This document shows positions 24,240 through 33,204 of a stretch of 46,649 nt of DNA, piece after piece. The translations under genes were made by a program, and so were the position numbers. The DNA is from Jiangella rhizosphaerae (GTDB taxonomy: Bacteria > Actinomycetota > Actinomycetes > Jiangellales > Jiangellaceae). The notes beneath the pieces were generated by a model. The model made no database searches, had not been told where the DNA came from, and saw only the letters and a program-made list of their open reading frames with translations. The DNA lies in contig NZ_QUAL01000174.1 of the NCBI RefSeq assembly GCF_003579925.1, positions 1-46,649 on the forward strand, written 5' to 3'. Within the stretch, counting starts at the first letter, position 1. Each line of letters starts with the position of its first letter.

Positions 24240-26724
24240 GTCCACCACCTGGTCGGTGTCCCACGGTCGCAACACCGTCGCGCTGACCTGGTTCCGCGGC
24301 CGGCTCACCTGGACCGCGCTGCACGACGGCGTCCAGGTCACCCCGCCGGCGCCGCTGCACCTGCACACCGCCGACGGCCGCGACCTGCTGTCCGCCGCGA
24401 CGTATCTCGGCGACGACTCGCGGGAGGTCAGCGAGGAGTACGAGCTCGTCGTCGGCAAGCGGACCGGCCGGCACACCGTCGACCACCGGGAGCGTACCGT
24501 CCGGTTCGCCTGCGCGGGCGGCGGCGAGATCGCGGTCGTGCTGCGGGCCGCGCCCGACGGCGTCGCGCTGCGGTTCGTGCTCGGCGGCCTGGACGGCGCC
24601 ACCGTCACCGGCGGCGACGTCGGCCTGCGGTTCCCGGCGACGGCGGCGGTGTGGCCGCTCACCTACACGCCCTGGTACGAGACCACCCGGTTCACCAGCA
24701 CGCTGGACGCGCTGGAGCCCGGCGACTACGGCTTCCCGTTCCTCGTCGAGCTGGCGGACGACACGTTCGCGCTGGTCACGGAGGCGGACCTGGACGGCCG
24801 GTACGGCGGCTCGTTCGCTCGGTACGCCGGCGGCGGCGCGGTCACCGTCACGCTGGCCGCCGACGTCGTGCTCGACGGCGACAGCGTGGCCACGCCCTGG
24901 CGGGTCGTCATCGTCGGCGACCTCGCGGCTGTGGTCGCGTCGCACCTGGTCGACGACCTCGCACCGCCTGCCGCGGAGGGAGTGCCGGTGTGGGCGCGGC
25001 CGGGCCGCGCCGCGTGGTCGTGGTGGTCGGACTTCTACAGCGGCGCGCAGTTGTCCAAGCAGCTGCGGATGCTCGACTACGCCGCCGCCCGCGGCTGGGA
25101 GTACGTGCTGGTCGACTGCGGCTGGGACGGTGTCTGGATGCCGGAGTTGGTCGCCGCGGCCAGCGAGCGCGGCGTCGGCGTGTTCGTCTGGGTGGTCTGG
25201 GACCACCTCGCGACGCCGGAGCAGCGGCGCAAGCTGGCCGAGTGGGCGTCGTGGGGCGTCGCCGGCGTCAAGGTCGACTTCATGGAGTCCGAGGCGCAGG
25301 AGCGGTACCGCTGGTACGACGAGGTCATCGCCGAGTGCGCCCGCGTCGGCCTGATGATCAACTTCCACGGCTCGGTCATCCCGCGCGGCTGGGCCCGCAC
25401 GTACCCGCACGTCATGAGCTACGAGGCGGTCCGCGGCGCGGAGTACTACGTCTTCTACAGCGAGCCGCTGACGCCCGAGCACAACACGATCGTGCCGTTC
25501 ACCCGCAACGTCGTCGGCTCGGCCGACTACACGCCGGTGACGTTCTCGGCTCAGGCCCGGCTGACGACGGAGGCGCACGAGCTGGCGCTGGCCGTCGTGC
25601 TGGAGTCGGGGCTGCTGAACTTCGCCGACGACGTCGACGAGTACGCGAAGCGGCCCATCGCCGAGGCGGCGATCGAGCGGATCCAGGCCGCCTGGGACGA
25701 GACCAGGCTGCTGGCCGGGCGGCCGGGGGAGTACGTCGTGCTGGCCCGCCGCTCCGGCGCGGAGTGGAGCGTCGGCGCGCTGTCGGCACTGGGCGAGACC
25801 AAGGCCGTCGCCGTCGATCTCGGCGTGCTGGGGCTCGAGGGCGACCACGCCGCCACCGTCATCACCGACGACGACGCCGGCCGGCTCACCCAGGAGACCC
25901 GCACGGTCACCGCCGGCGACACCGTCGACGTCACACTGCGGCCGAACGGCGGCGCGGTCGTCCTGCTGGCGCCGGTCGGCCACACCCGGCCGGAGCCCCC
26001 GCCGCGGCCCGCCGTCACCGTCGCCGACCCGATCGTGCGCGGCGTCCCCGGCGAGCCGGTCGAGATCGCCGCCGTCGTCACCGGCGCCGAGCCGTACCTC
26101 GTCGTGCCGCCCGGCTGGGACCCGCCACGCCCGATCCGCGAGGGCGTCTGGTCGGTCACCGTCCCCGCGGGCACCGAGCCCGGCCACGTCGCCGTGCTGG
26201 CCGTGCACGCCGGCGACCCCCTCGGACCCCGGCGCTCCACCGTCGCGCACGTGCGCGTCGTCAGCCCCCTCGGCGCGGACCCCGCGTCGCTCGTCGCGCT
26301 CACCCCGGTCGCGGCCGCCAACGGCAGCGGCCCGGTCGAGCGGGACATGTCCAACGGCGAGGGCAACCCCGCCGACGGCCGGCCGATGTCCGTGGCCGGC
26401 GTGCACCACCCCAAGGGACTCGGCGTCTGTGCCCCGTCGGACGTCACCTGGGTGCTCGACGGCGTCCCGGCGCGGCTCACCGCGTCCGTCGGCGTCGACG
26501 ACGAGAGCCCGGCCGGCACGACGGCGACCTGCGCCGTCGTCGGCGACGGGCGCGTCCTCACCACGATCGAGGTCGCCGCCGGCGAACCCGCGCGCGAGCT
26601 CGACGTGGACCTCACCGGCATCACCCGGCTGCGGCTGGTCGTCCGGCCGCCGGCCGCCGGTGCCGAGCCCGCGCACGTGGACTGGATCGACCCGCACGTG
26701 CGACCCCGAACGTCCCACTCATGA
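24232..26724 (+). CDS. Cytoplasmic GH97 glycoside hydrolase with NEW3-like and NPCBM domains
   Basis: This 830-residue enzyme lacks a signal peptide, unlike the GH97 protein encoded at 19039. The N-terminal beta-domain (about 1-255) precedes the TIM barrel (about 255-500) with PGRAAWSWWSD, YVLVDCGWD, nucleophile D349 in GVKVDFM, and acid/base candidate E398 in SYEAVRG. Residues about 590-690 look like an NPCBM-associated NEW3 beta-sandwich, and about 690-825 an NPCBM module (MSVAGVHHPKGLGVCAPSDV). As a retaining-type GH97 it is probably an alpha-galactosidase acting on imported oligosaccharides. The start is supported by AGGAG six bases upstream within the ROK gene. A carbohydrate-binding module on a cytoplasmic enzyme is uncommon, so non-classical export cannot be excluded. 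Confidence 0.87.
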   Translation: MSESTTWSVSHGRNTVALTWFRGRLTWTALHDGVQVTPPAPLHLHTADGRDLLSAATYLGDDSREVSEEYELVVGKRTGRHTVDHRERTVRFACAGGGEIAVVLRAAPDGVALRFVLGGLDGATVTGGDVGLRFPATAAVWPLTYTPWYETTRFTSTLDALEPGDYGFPFLVELADDTFALVTEADLDGRYGGSFARYAGGGAVTVTLAADVVLDGDSVATPWRVVIVGDLAAVVASHLVDDLAPPAAEGVPVWARPGRAAWSWWSDFYSGAQLSKQLRMLDYAAARGWEYVLVDCGWDGVWMPELVAAASERGVGVFVWVVWDHLATPEQRRKLAEWASWGVAGVKVDFMESEAQERYRWYDEVIAECARVGLMINFHGSVIPRGWARTYPHVMSYEAVRGAEYYVFYSEPLTPEHNTIVPFTRNVVGSADYTPVTFSAQARLTTEAHELALAVVLESGLLNFADDVDEYAKRPIAEAAIERIQAAWDETRLLAGRPGEYVVLARRSGAEWSVGALSALGETKAVAVDLGVLGLEGDHAATVITDDDAGRLTQETRTVTAGDTVDVTLRPNGGAVVLLAPVGHTRPEPPPRPAVTVADPIVRGVPGEPVEIAAVVTGAEPYLVVPPGWDPPRPIREGVWSVTVPAGTEPGHVAVLAVHAGDPLGPRRSTVAHVRVVSPLGADPASLVALTPVAAANGSGPVERDMSNGEGNPADGRPMSVAGVHHPKGLGVCAPSDVTWVLDGVPARLTASVGVDDESPAGTTATCAVVGDGRVLTTIEVAAGEPARELDVDLTGITRLRLVVRPPAAGAEPAHVDWIDPHVRPRTSHS

Positions 26725-26737
26725 GAGGCATACGACG

Positions 26738-28018
26738 ATGAAGTCGACGAATACCATGTTGGCCCTGGCGGCCACGGCCGCGGTCCTGACGCTGGCCGCG
26801 TGCGGCGACAACGGCGCCTCGGCCGGCGGCTCGGACGGCGGCGGCGGCGAGGAGGTCGAGCTGACCTTCGCGACGTTCTCGCCCGACCAGGAGCCGGCCA
26901 TCCGCCAGATCCTCGACGTGTTCGAGGAGCAGAACCCCGGCGTCTCGGTCGAGATCCAGATCATCCCGTGGACCGACTACTGGAGCACGCTGCAGACGTC
27001 GACCGCCGGCGGCACCGGCCCGGACGTCGCCTGGATGCTCGGCGCGAAGATCGGCCAGTACATCGACGGCGGCGTGCTGCTGCCGCTGGACGAGGCGTTC
27101 GAGGAGTCCGGCCTGGACATCGAGAAGTACCCCGAGCAGCTGGTCGACCTGTTCGTCGACGACGGCACGACGTACGCGCTGCCGAAGGACTTCGACACCA
27201 TCGGCCTCTGGTACAACAAGGCGCTGTTCGACGAGGCCGGCGTGGCGTACCCAACCCCGGACTGGACCTGGGATGACGTCATCACCGCGGCGAAGGCGCT
27301 GACCAAGCCCGACGGCAGCGTCTACGGCATCGGCGCACCGATGGACCCGCAGGCGACGTACTACAACACGATCTACCAGGCCGGCGGCGAGGTGATCTCC
27401 GAGGACGGCACGACGTCGGGTTACGACAGCCCCGAGGCCATCGAGGGCATCAAGTTCTGGACCGACATGATCAACGTCCATCACGTGTCGCCGACGCTGG
27501 AGTCCTTCGCCGACACCGAGTCCGTCGCGCAGTTCATGTCCGGGCGCCTCGCCATGCTGACGACCGGCTCGTTCTACGCGATCCGGTTCGCGAACGACGA
27601 GTACTCGTCGCAGAACTTCGACGTGACCGAGCTGCCGGCCGGCGCCCAGGAGGCGACCATCATCAACGGCATCGGCAACGTCGCGCTCGCCTCGACCGAG
27701 CACCCCGAGGAGGCCGCCCGTCTGGCCGTCTTCCTCAGCGGCGAGGAGGCCTCGCGCATCTCCAGCGAGACCGGCACCGTCATCGGCTCCTACGAGGGCA
27801 CCCAGGAGGCGTTCGTCGACGCGTTCCCGCAGTTCAACCTGCAGGCCTTCCTCGACCAGGCCGAGAACGGCGTGGTGCTGCCGGTGTCGCGCAACACCGA
27901 CGCGTGGGCCAGCCGCGAGGGCGAGTTCCTCACACCGGCGTGGACCGGTGAGCAGAGCGTCGAGGAGGCGGCCGCGAACCTAGCCGACGCCATGAACGAG
28001 GCGCTGGCGCAGGAATGA
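26738..28018 (+). CDS. CUT1 sugar ABC transporter substrate-binding lipoprotein (galactoside locus)
   Basis: This 426-residue binding protein has a lipoprotein signal ending in LTLAACGDN. The mature part has the family 1 solute-binding layout (ELTFATFSPDQEPAIRQILDVFEEQNPG, then TAGGTGPDVAWMLG, then ALPKDFDTIGLWYNKALFDEAG). It should capture an alpha-galactoside such as melibiose or raffinose, judging from the flanking GH97 and GH36 genes; ligand identity is inference. It follows the GH97 gene by 13 nt and its stop overlaps the first permease start as ATGA. The ATPase is not encoded here, so a shared MsiK-type ATPase elsewhere probably drives transport. Confidence 0.93.
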   Translation: MKSTNTMLALAATAAVLTLAACGDNGASAGGSDGGGGEEVELTFATFSPDQEPAIRQILDVFEEQNPGVSVEIQIIPWTDYWSTLQTSTAGGTGPDVAWMLGAKIGQYIDGGVLLPLDEAFEESGLDIEKYPEQLVDLFVDDGTTYALPKDFDTIGLWYNKALFDEAGVAYPTPDWTWDDVITAAKALTKPDGSVYGIGAPMDPQATYYNTIYQAGGEVISEDGTTSGYDSPEAIEGIKFWTDMINVHHVSPTLESFADTESVAQFMSGRLAMLTTGSFYAIRFANDEYSSQNFDVTELPAGAQEATIINGIGNVALASTEHPEEAARLAVFLSGEEASRISSETGTVIGSYEGTQEAFVDAFPQFNLQAFLDQAENGVVLPVSRNTDAWASREGEFLTPAWTGEQSVEEAAANLADAMNEALAQE

Positions 28019-28902
28019 GGCCGAACCGGTACCCGGACAACGCGTGGGCGGCGATCCTGCTCGCGGTGCCGTTCGGCGGCCTGGTGATCTTCTACCTGTG
28101 GCCGCTGCTGCGCACCGTCCTGCTCAGCTTCTCCGAGGGCACCGCGTTCACCGGGTACACGATCACCGGGCTCGGCAACTGGCAGCGGCTGTTCGAGAAC
28201 GGCGACGACGTCTGGCGCGCGCTGGTCAACACGCTGGTGTACGCGGCGATCGTGCTGCTCGGCGTGCCGATCGCGATGGTGATCGCGGCGCTGCTGCACC
28301 AGCGCGGCCTGCGTGGCCGGTCGTTCTACCGCACGCTGTACTTCGTCCCGGTCGTCACCATGCCGGTGGCGGTGGCGATGGTCTGGCGCTACATCTACAA
28401 CGGCGACTTCGGGCTGCTCAACGAGGTGCTCGACGCCGTCGGCGGGCCGACGAGGGCCTGGGTGGCCGACCCCGACACCGCGCTGTACGCCGTCGCCGTC
28501 GTCGGGATCTGGATGGCGCTGGGCACCAACCTCATCATCCTGGCCGCCGGCCTGGAGGCGGTGCCGCAGACGCTGGAGGAGGCGGCCATGCTCGACGGCG
28601 CCGGGCCGGTGCGCCGGTTCCTCTCCGTCACGGTGCCGCTGCTGACCCCGTCGATCTTCCTGGTGTCGGTGCTGTCGGTGATCGGGTCGCTGCAGATGTT
28701 CGACCTGCTGTTCATCATGCTCGGCCGGACCAACCCGGCGCTGGCCGACTCCAAGACGATCGTCTACCTGTTCTACGAGGAGGCGTTCGTGCGCAACGAC
28801 CGCCCGCTCGGCGCGGTGATCGCGCTGGTCACCCTGGTGGTGACGCTCGCGGTGACGGCCGTGCAGTTCCGCCTGCAGCGACGGTGGGTGACCTATGCGT
28901 GA
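28015..28902 (+). CDS. CUT1 sugar ABC transporter permease 1 (MalF-like; galactoside locus)
   Basis: This 295-residue membrane protein has six hydrophobic segments; the first (AAILLAVPFGGLVIFYLWPL) begins near residue 11. The coupling-helix EAA motif reads EEAAMLDGAGPVRRFLSVTVPLL near residue 190. It pairs with the next gene product to form the pore for the sugar captured by the adjacent lipoprotein. The start overlaps the binding-protein stop by 4 nt, and its end overlaps the next permease by 8 nt. Confidence 0.94.
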   Translation: MRPNRYPDNAWAAILLAVPFGGLVIFYLWPLLRTVLLSFSEGTAFTGYTITGLGNWQRLFENGDDVWRALVNTLVYAAIVLLGVPIAMVIAALLHQRGLRGRSFYRTLYFVPVVTMPVAVAMVWRYIYNGDFGLLNEVLDAVGGPTRAWVADPDTALYAVAVVGIWMALGTNLIILAAGLEAVPQTLEEAAMLDGAGPVRRFLSVTVPLLTPSIFLVSVLSVIGSLQMFDLLFIMLGRTNPALADSKTIVYLFYEEAFVRNDRPLGAVIALVTLVVTLAVTAVQFRLQRRWVTYA

Positions 28903-29722
28903 TCGTGTGAGGTCCCGGCACCTGGTGACGCACGTCGTCCTCATGGCCGGCGCGCTGCTCATGGTGTCGCCGTTCCTCTGGCAGTTCCTCACGTCGCTGA
29001 AGACGCTGGGGGAGTCGACCCGGGTGCCGCCGACGGTGCTGCCGTCGTCGCCGGAGTGGGGCAACTACTCGGCCTTCTTCGACGTCGTCCCGGTGGGGTC
29101 GATGGCGGTGAACAGCGTGCTGGCGCTGGTGCTGCGGGTGGCCGGGCAGCTGCTGGTCGCGTCGCTGGCGGCGTACGTGTTCGCCCGGCTGCGCTTCCGG
29201 TTCCGCGGTCCGCTGCTGGCCGGCTTCCTCGTCGTGCTGATGGTGCCGCCGCAGCTGTTCGTGATCCCGCAGTACGAGGTGATCCGCACGATGGGCTGGC
29301 TGAACTCGGTGCAGGCGCTGGCGTTGCCGGGCATGTTCAGCGCGTTCGGCGTCTTCGTCCTCTATCAGTTCATGCGGACGCTGCCGCCGGAGCTGGATGA
29401 GGCCGCGCGCATGGACGGCGCCAACCCGTGGCAGATCTACCTGCGGATCATCCTGCCGCTGTGCCGGCCGGCGCTGGCCGCGCTGACCATCCTCACGTCC
29501 CTGTTCTCCTGGAACGACCTGCTGTGGCCGCTGATCGTCAACACGGTCCCGGACCGGATGACGCTGCCGGTCGGCCTCGCCACGCTGCAGGGCGCCCAGG
29601 GCACCGACTACCCCGTCCTGATGGCGGGCTCGCTGCTGACGATCCTGCCGATGGTGCTGGTCTTCGTCTTGCTGCAGAAACAGTTCATCCGCGGCATCGC
29701 GATGTCCGGACTCAAGGCCTGA
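28895..29722 (+). CDS. CUT1 sugar ABC transporter permease 2 (MalG-like; galactoside locus)
   Basis: This 275-residue membrane protein has six hydrophobic segments, starting with HLVTHVVLMAGALLMVSPFL near the N-terminus. The EAA loop is DEAARMDGANPWQIYLRIILPL near residue 168, and the end RGIAMSGLKA is the usual MalG-type tail. It completes the pore with permease 1. The ATG overlaps the end of permease 1 by 8 nt, and the GH36 gene follows after 28 nt. Confidence 0.94.
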   Translation: MRDRVRSRHLVTHVVLMAGALLMVSPFLWQFLTSLKTLGESTRVPPTVLPSSPEWGNYSAFFDVVPVGSMAVNSVLALVLRVAGQLLVASLAAYVFARLRFRFRGPLLAGFLVVLMVPPQLFVIPQYEVIRTMGWLNSVQALALPGMFSAFGVFVLYQFMRTLPPELDEAARMDGANPWQIYLRIILPLCRPALAALTILTSLFSWNDLLWPLIVNTVPDRMTLPVGLATLQGAQGTDYPVLMAGSLLTILPMVLVFVLLQKQFIRGIAMSGLKA

Positions 29723-29750
29723 GGGCCCTTACTCGGAAAGCTCTGTCTCC

Positions 29751-31076
29751 ATGTCTCTCTCGCCCGGTTTCGATGTCGTCCACGAGCTGACCGTCTCCTC
29801 CGACGGCGCGCAGGTCTTCGAGCACGGCTGGCAGTCGTTCAGCCCGACCTCCGCCTACCCGCTGGGTACGCGGCCGCACCGGCCCACGTCGGAGCGCAAC
29901 CGGATGCTCAACTACCGGCAGTCCTCGCACCCCGGCCCGGACGGGTACTTCGGCGAGGGCGTCCTGGCGGTGGCGGACGGGTCCGGCTCGGTGCACGTGG
30001 TGTCGGCGGCCGAACCGTTCACGACGGGGGTGCGGGTGCAGGCGGCGGTGTCGGGCTCGTCGGTCGTCGTCGGCGCGGACGGGCCGGTGCGGGTGTCGGT
30101 CGAGCCGACCGGCGACGTGCAGGAGGCGTTGCGGTCGTGGGCGGTGTCGGCCGCCTCGGAGGCCGGGCTCGCGGCGCCGCGGCCCGCGCCGACCGCCTGG
30201 TGCTCCTGGTACGAGTACTGGGGCGACGTGCGCCGCGAGGACATCGTCGAGAACCTCGAGGCGATGCGGACGCTGGACCTGCCCGTCGACGTCGTCCAGA
30301 TCGACGACGGCTACTCGGCCGAGATCGGCGACTGGCTGATCCCGTCCGACGGCTTCGGCGACCTGCGCGGCCTGGTCGAGACGATCCGCGGCGAGGGCCG
30401 CCGGGCCGGCATCTGGCTGGCCCCGTTCTTCGCCGGCGCGCGCTCCCGGCTGGCCGCCGAGCACCCCGACTGGCTGCTGCGCCACCCGCACGGCGGGCCG
30501 CTGCACGCCGGGCACAACTGGAACCAGGACCTCTACTCCGTCGACCTGTCGCACCCCGCGGCCGCGGAGTGGATCAGGACGGTGTTCTCGACGTTCGCCG
30601 CGTGGGGCATCGACTACTTCAAGATCGACTTCATCGCGGCGGGGGCGATCCCGGGCGCGCGGGCGTCCGGGGCCGACCCGGTGACCGCCTACCGCGACGG
30701 GCTGGCGTTGATCCGCTCGGCGGTCGGGCCCGACGCGCACATCCTCGGCTGCGGCGCCCCGGTGCTCCCGTCCGTCGGCCTGGTCGACTCGATCCGTGTG
30801 AGCGCCGACACCGGTCACACGTTCTCCCCGGAGGACGGCGACATGTGCTCGCCCAGCCAGGAGGCGGCGATCCTCAGCGCCCGCGGCCGGCAGTTCATGA
30901 ACGGCGTGTTCTTCGCCAACGACCCCGACTGCCTCATCGTCGGCCCCAAGGTCGAGAACCGCGAGGCCTGGGCCACGCATGTCGAGCAGGTCGGCGGCGC
31001 GGTCGTCAGCAGCGACCGGCTGCTCGGCCTGGACGACTGGGGCCTCGAGACCACCCGGCGGTTGCTCAGCCGCTGA
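29751..31076 (+). CDS. GH36-type alpha-galactosidase
   Basis: This 441-residue cytoplasmic glycosidase has a short N-terminal beta-domain and a TIM barrel starting at CSWYEYWGDV near residue 147. VVQIDDGY follows, with the predicted nucleophile D293 in DYFKIDFIAAG and acid/base D353 in RVSADTG. These are the two catalytic aspartates of clan GH-D retaining alpha-galactosidases. It is shorter than classical ~700-residue GH36 enzymes, as in the compact subgroup. It should cleave terminal alpha-galactose from imported sugars. It is the last gene of the operon; the ATG has only a distant GGAAAG as ribosome site. A hairpin element follows 5 nt after the stop. Confidence 0.9.
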   Translation: MSLSPGFDVVHELTVSSDGAQVFEHGWQSFSPTSAYPLGTRPHRPTSERNRMLNYRQSSHPGPDGYFGEGVLAVADGSGSVHVVSAAEPFTTGVRVQAAVSGSSVVVGADGPVRVSVEPTGDVQEALRSWAVSAASEAGLAAPRPAPTAWCSWYEYWGDVRREDIVENLEAMRTLDLPVDVVQIDDGYSAEIGDWLIPSDGFGDLRGLVETIRGEGRRAGIWLAPFFAGARSRLAAEHPDWLLRHPHGGPLHAGHNWNQDLYSVDLSHPAAAEWIRTVFSTFAAWGIDYFKIDFIAAGAIPGARASGADPVTAYRDGLALIRSAVGPDAHILGCGAPVLPSVGLVDSIRVSADTGHTFSPEDGDMCSPSQEAAILSARGRQFMNGVFFANDPDCLIVGPKVENREAWATHVEQVGGAVVSSDRLLGLDDWGLETTRRLLSR

Positions 31077-31081
31077 GCTGT

Positions 31082-31132
31082 GGTCGAGTTGCTACCGCCA
31101 GAGCGGTAATTACTCGACCACGACAACGTCGT
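31082..31132 (-). terminator. 38-nt hairpin element, copy 2, as bidirectional terminator
   Basis: The 38-nt element (31082-31119) lies between the convergent GH36 and sigma genes, inverted relative to copy 1 at 9654. On the minus strand GGTCGAGT pairs with ACTCGACC (8 bp) and TACCGC with GCGGTA (6 bp) around a TCTG loop. A second small palindrome ACGAC-AAC-GTCGT follows (31120-31132). Its position suits termination from both sides. Confidence 0.65.
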
Positions 31133-31140
31133 CGGGTGGG

Positions 31141-32349
31141 TCAGGTCCAGTGGAGGCGGTCGTGCAGGATCGCCTGCTCGGCGGGATTCTGCGTGAGTTC
31201 CAGGGCCCGCGCGTCGGCCTCGCGCGCCTCGGCGGCGTGGCCGAGGTCGCGCAGGAGACCGGCCCGCGTCGCGTGGAAGAGGTGGTAGCCGTCGAGCCGG
31301 CCGGAGACCTCCTCCACAGCGGCCAGGGCCGCCGCCGGACCGGCGGTGTAACGCAGCGCGACCGCGCGGTGCAGCCGCGTGACCGGCGACGGCGCGAGGT
31401 GCAGGAGCATGTCGTAGAGCAGCACGATCTGCTCCCAGTCGGTGTCCTCCCAGCGCGGCGCCTCGGCGTGACAGGCGACGATGGCGGCCTGCAGCTGGTA
31501 GGGGCCCGGCCGGCCCCGCCGGGCCGCGCGGGTGAGCAGCGCGACGGCGTCGGCGATGGCCGCGTGGTCCCATCGGGCGCGGTCCTGGTCGGCCAGCAGG
31601 ACCAGTCCGCCCCCGGCGTCGAACCGGCCGCCCGAGCGGGCCCGGTGCAGCCGGATCAGCGCCAGCAGCCCGGCTACCTCCGGCTCGTCGGGCAGCAGCT
31701 CGTGCAGCAGCGCCGCCAGCCACTCCGCGTCGTCGACCAGCCGCTGCGAGGCCACCTCGCCGCCGGAGGACAGGTAGCCCTCGTTGAGCATGAGGTACAC
31801 GACGGTGAGCACCTCGCCCACGCGGTCGGCCAGCTCCGGGCCGGACGGCAGGCGGTACGGGATGCCGGCGTCGGCGATCTTGCGCTTCGCCCGGCTGATC
31901 CGCTGCGCCACCGTCGTCTCCGGCACCAGGAAGGCCCGTGCGATCTGTGCCGTCGTCAGCCCGCACACGACCCGCAGCGTCAGTGCGACCTGCGCGGACC
32001 GGGGGAGCGCCGGGTGGCAGCAGGTGAAGATCAGCCGCAGTCGCTCGTCCGGCTCCGGCGGGACCGGCCACTGCACCTGGGCCAGCTTCTCGCGGTAGCG
32101 GGTCTCGCGGCGCAGCACGTCCAGGCCGCGGCGCCGGGCGACGGTGAACAGCCAGGCGTCCGGCCGGTCCGGGATGCCGTCGACCGGCCACCGCTGCAGG
32201 GCGGCGACGACGGCGTCCTGGACGAGGTCCTCGGCGGCCGAGAAGTCGCCGATCAGCCGGACGAGCGCGGCCGCGAGCCGGCCCGCGTGCTCGCGCACCA
32301 CTCGGGCCAGCTCGTCGTGCGGGTCGCCGCCCGCCGCGTCGGTCGTCAT
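31141..32349 (-). CDS. ECF42-type RNA polymerase sigma factor with C-terminal extension
   Basis: This 402-residue protein has sigma region 2 at residues about 15-85 (GDFSAAEDLVQDAVVAALQ, PDAWLFTVARRRGLD) and region 4 near 130-185 (RSAQVALTLRVVCGLTTAQI, VPETTVAQRISRAK). A long helical C-terminal extension runs from about 190 to 402 (NEGYLSSGGE ... HLFHATRAGLLRDLG). This architecture, with YCII/DGPF partner genes, defines the ECF42 group, in which the extension is needed for activity and no anti-sigma factor is known. The ATG overlaps the YCII stop by 4 nt. It probably transcribes its own operon from the TGTCGT/CGTC promoter upstream of the VOC gene. Confidence 0.92.
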   Translation of the reverse strand: MTTDAAGGDPHDELARVVREHAGRLAAALVRLIGDFSAAEDLVQDAVVAALQRWPVDGIPDRPDAWLFTVARRRGLDVLRRETRYREKLAQVQWPVPPEPDERLRLIFTCCHPALPRSAQVALTLRVVCGLTTAQIARAFLVPETTVAQRISRAKRKIADAGIPYRLPSGPELADRVGEVLTVVYLMLNEGYLSSGGEVASQRLVDDAEWLAALLHELLPDEPEVAGLLALIRLHRARSGGRFDAGGGLVLLADQDRARWDHAAIADAVALLTRAARRGRPGPYQLQAAIVACHAEAPRWEDTDWEQIVLLYDMLLHLAPSPVTRLHRAVALRYTAGPAAALAAVEEVSGRLDGYHLFHATRAGLLRDLGHAAEAREADARALELTQNPAEQAILHDRLHWT

Positions 32350-32687
32350 GACTCCAGCGGCCGGATCTCCACCACCGGGCAGCCCGGCCACGTCCGCACC
32401 ATCCGCAGCGCTTCGTCGAGGTCGGCGACGTCGACCTCCAGGTACCCGCTGACCACCTCCTTGCCCTCGACGAACGGGCCGTCGGTGACGATCGGCTCCG
32501 GCGCGTCGAGCCGGACGGTGGTGGCGGTGTGCGCGTCCTGCAGCTTGCTGCCGCCGCGGATGAGGTGACGGTGCTCGGCCATCCACGCGTCGACCTTGGC
32601 GAACGCGCGGGCGCGGTCGTCCGGCGTCATCGCCTCGAGGTCGGCGGAGAACTGCTCGGTGTCGACGAACAGCAGCACGTACTTCAT
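32346..32687 (-). CDS. YCII/DGPF domain protein
   Basis: This 113-residue protein begins MKYVLLFVDTEQF and contains the DGPF-type motif VTDGPFVEGKEVVSGY near residue 67. It is a ferredoxin-like YCII fold with a conserved His/Asp-type pocket; no reaction is established for this branch. Such genes are the regular partners of ECF42 sigma factors and may act in the stress or metabolite response that the sigma factor controls. It lies 4 nt from the VOC gene and overlaps the sigma start by 4 nt, so the three genes form one operon. Cytoplasmic, with no signal sequence. Confidence 0.9.
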   Translation of the reverse strand: MKYVLLFVDTEQFSADLEAMTPDDRARAFAKVDAWMAEHRHLIRGGSKLQDAHTATTVRLDAPEPIVTDGPFVEGKEVVSGYLEVDVADLDEALRMVRTWPGCPVVEIRPLES

Positions 32688-32691
32688 CGGC

Positions 32692-33162
32692 TCAGGCTCC
32701 CTGCATGGCGGCGGCCAGACGGCGCGCCAGCTCGTCCGGCGGGACGTCCTCGACGTGCGTCGCGATGGTCCAGCCGTGCCCGAACGGGTCGACGACGTAG
32801 CCGTCGCGGTCGCCGTAGAACTGGGTCTCCGGCGCCCGCTTCAGCGTCGCACCCCGCTCGACGGCGCGGGCCACCACGGCGTCGACGTCCTCGACGTAGA
32901 GGAACAGGAACGACGGCGACCCGGGCAGCCCGCCCTCGGGCGGCGGCTCGGTGCCCATCACCGGCGACGCGTCCTCGACGATGAGCACGGAGTCGCCGAT
33001 GACGATCTCGGCGTGCGCGACGCTGCCGTCCGGCCCGGGGAAGCGCATGCGCTCGGTCGCGCCGAACACGTCGGCGTAGAACTCCAGTGCCTCCGCCGCC
33101 CCGCGCACGACGAGGCACGGGGTGATGCGGCGGTAGGTGTCGGGGATCGGTTGCGCGGTCAT
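32692..33162 (-). CDS. PhnB-like VOC family protein
   Basis: This 156-residue glyoxalase-fold protein begins with YRRITPCLVVRGAAEALEFYADVFGA and contains HAEIVIGDSVLIVEDA and FLFLYVEDVDAVVARAVERGA. It ends with GDRDGYVVDPFGHGWTIATHVED, the usual PhnB-type VOC layout with a single betaalphabetabetabeta repeat pair. The substrate is unknown; relatives include antibiotic-binding and dioxygenase-like proteins. First gene of the ECF42 operon. The ATG at 33162 is preceded by GGAAGGA seven bases upstream. Confidence 0.88.
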   Translation of the reverse strand: MTAQPIPDTYRRITPCLVVRGAAEALEFYADVFGATERMRFPGPDGSVAHAEIVIGDSVLIVEDASPVMGTEPPPEGGLPGSPSFLFLYVEDVDAVVARAVERGATLKRAPETQFYGDRDGYVVDPFGHGWTIATHVEDVPPDELARRLAAAMQGA

Positions 33163-33204
33163 GTCGTCATCCTTCCTGCGTCGTGTCGGCGGTTCTACCC
33201 AGGA

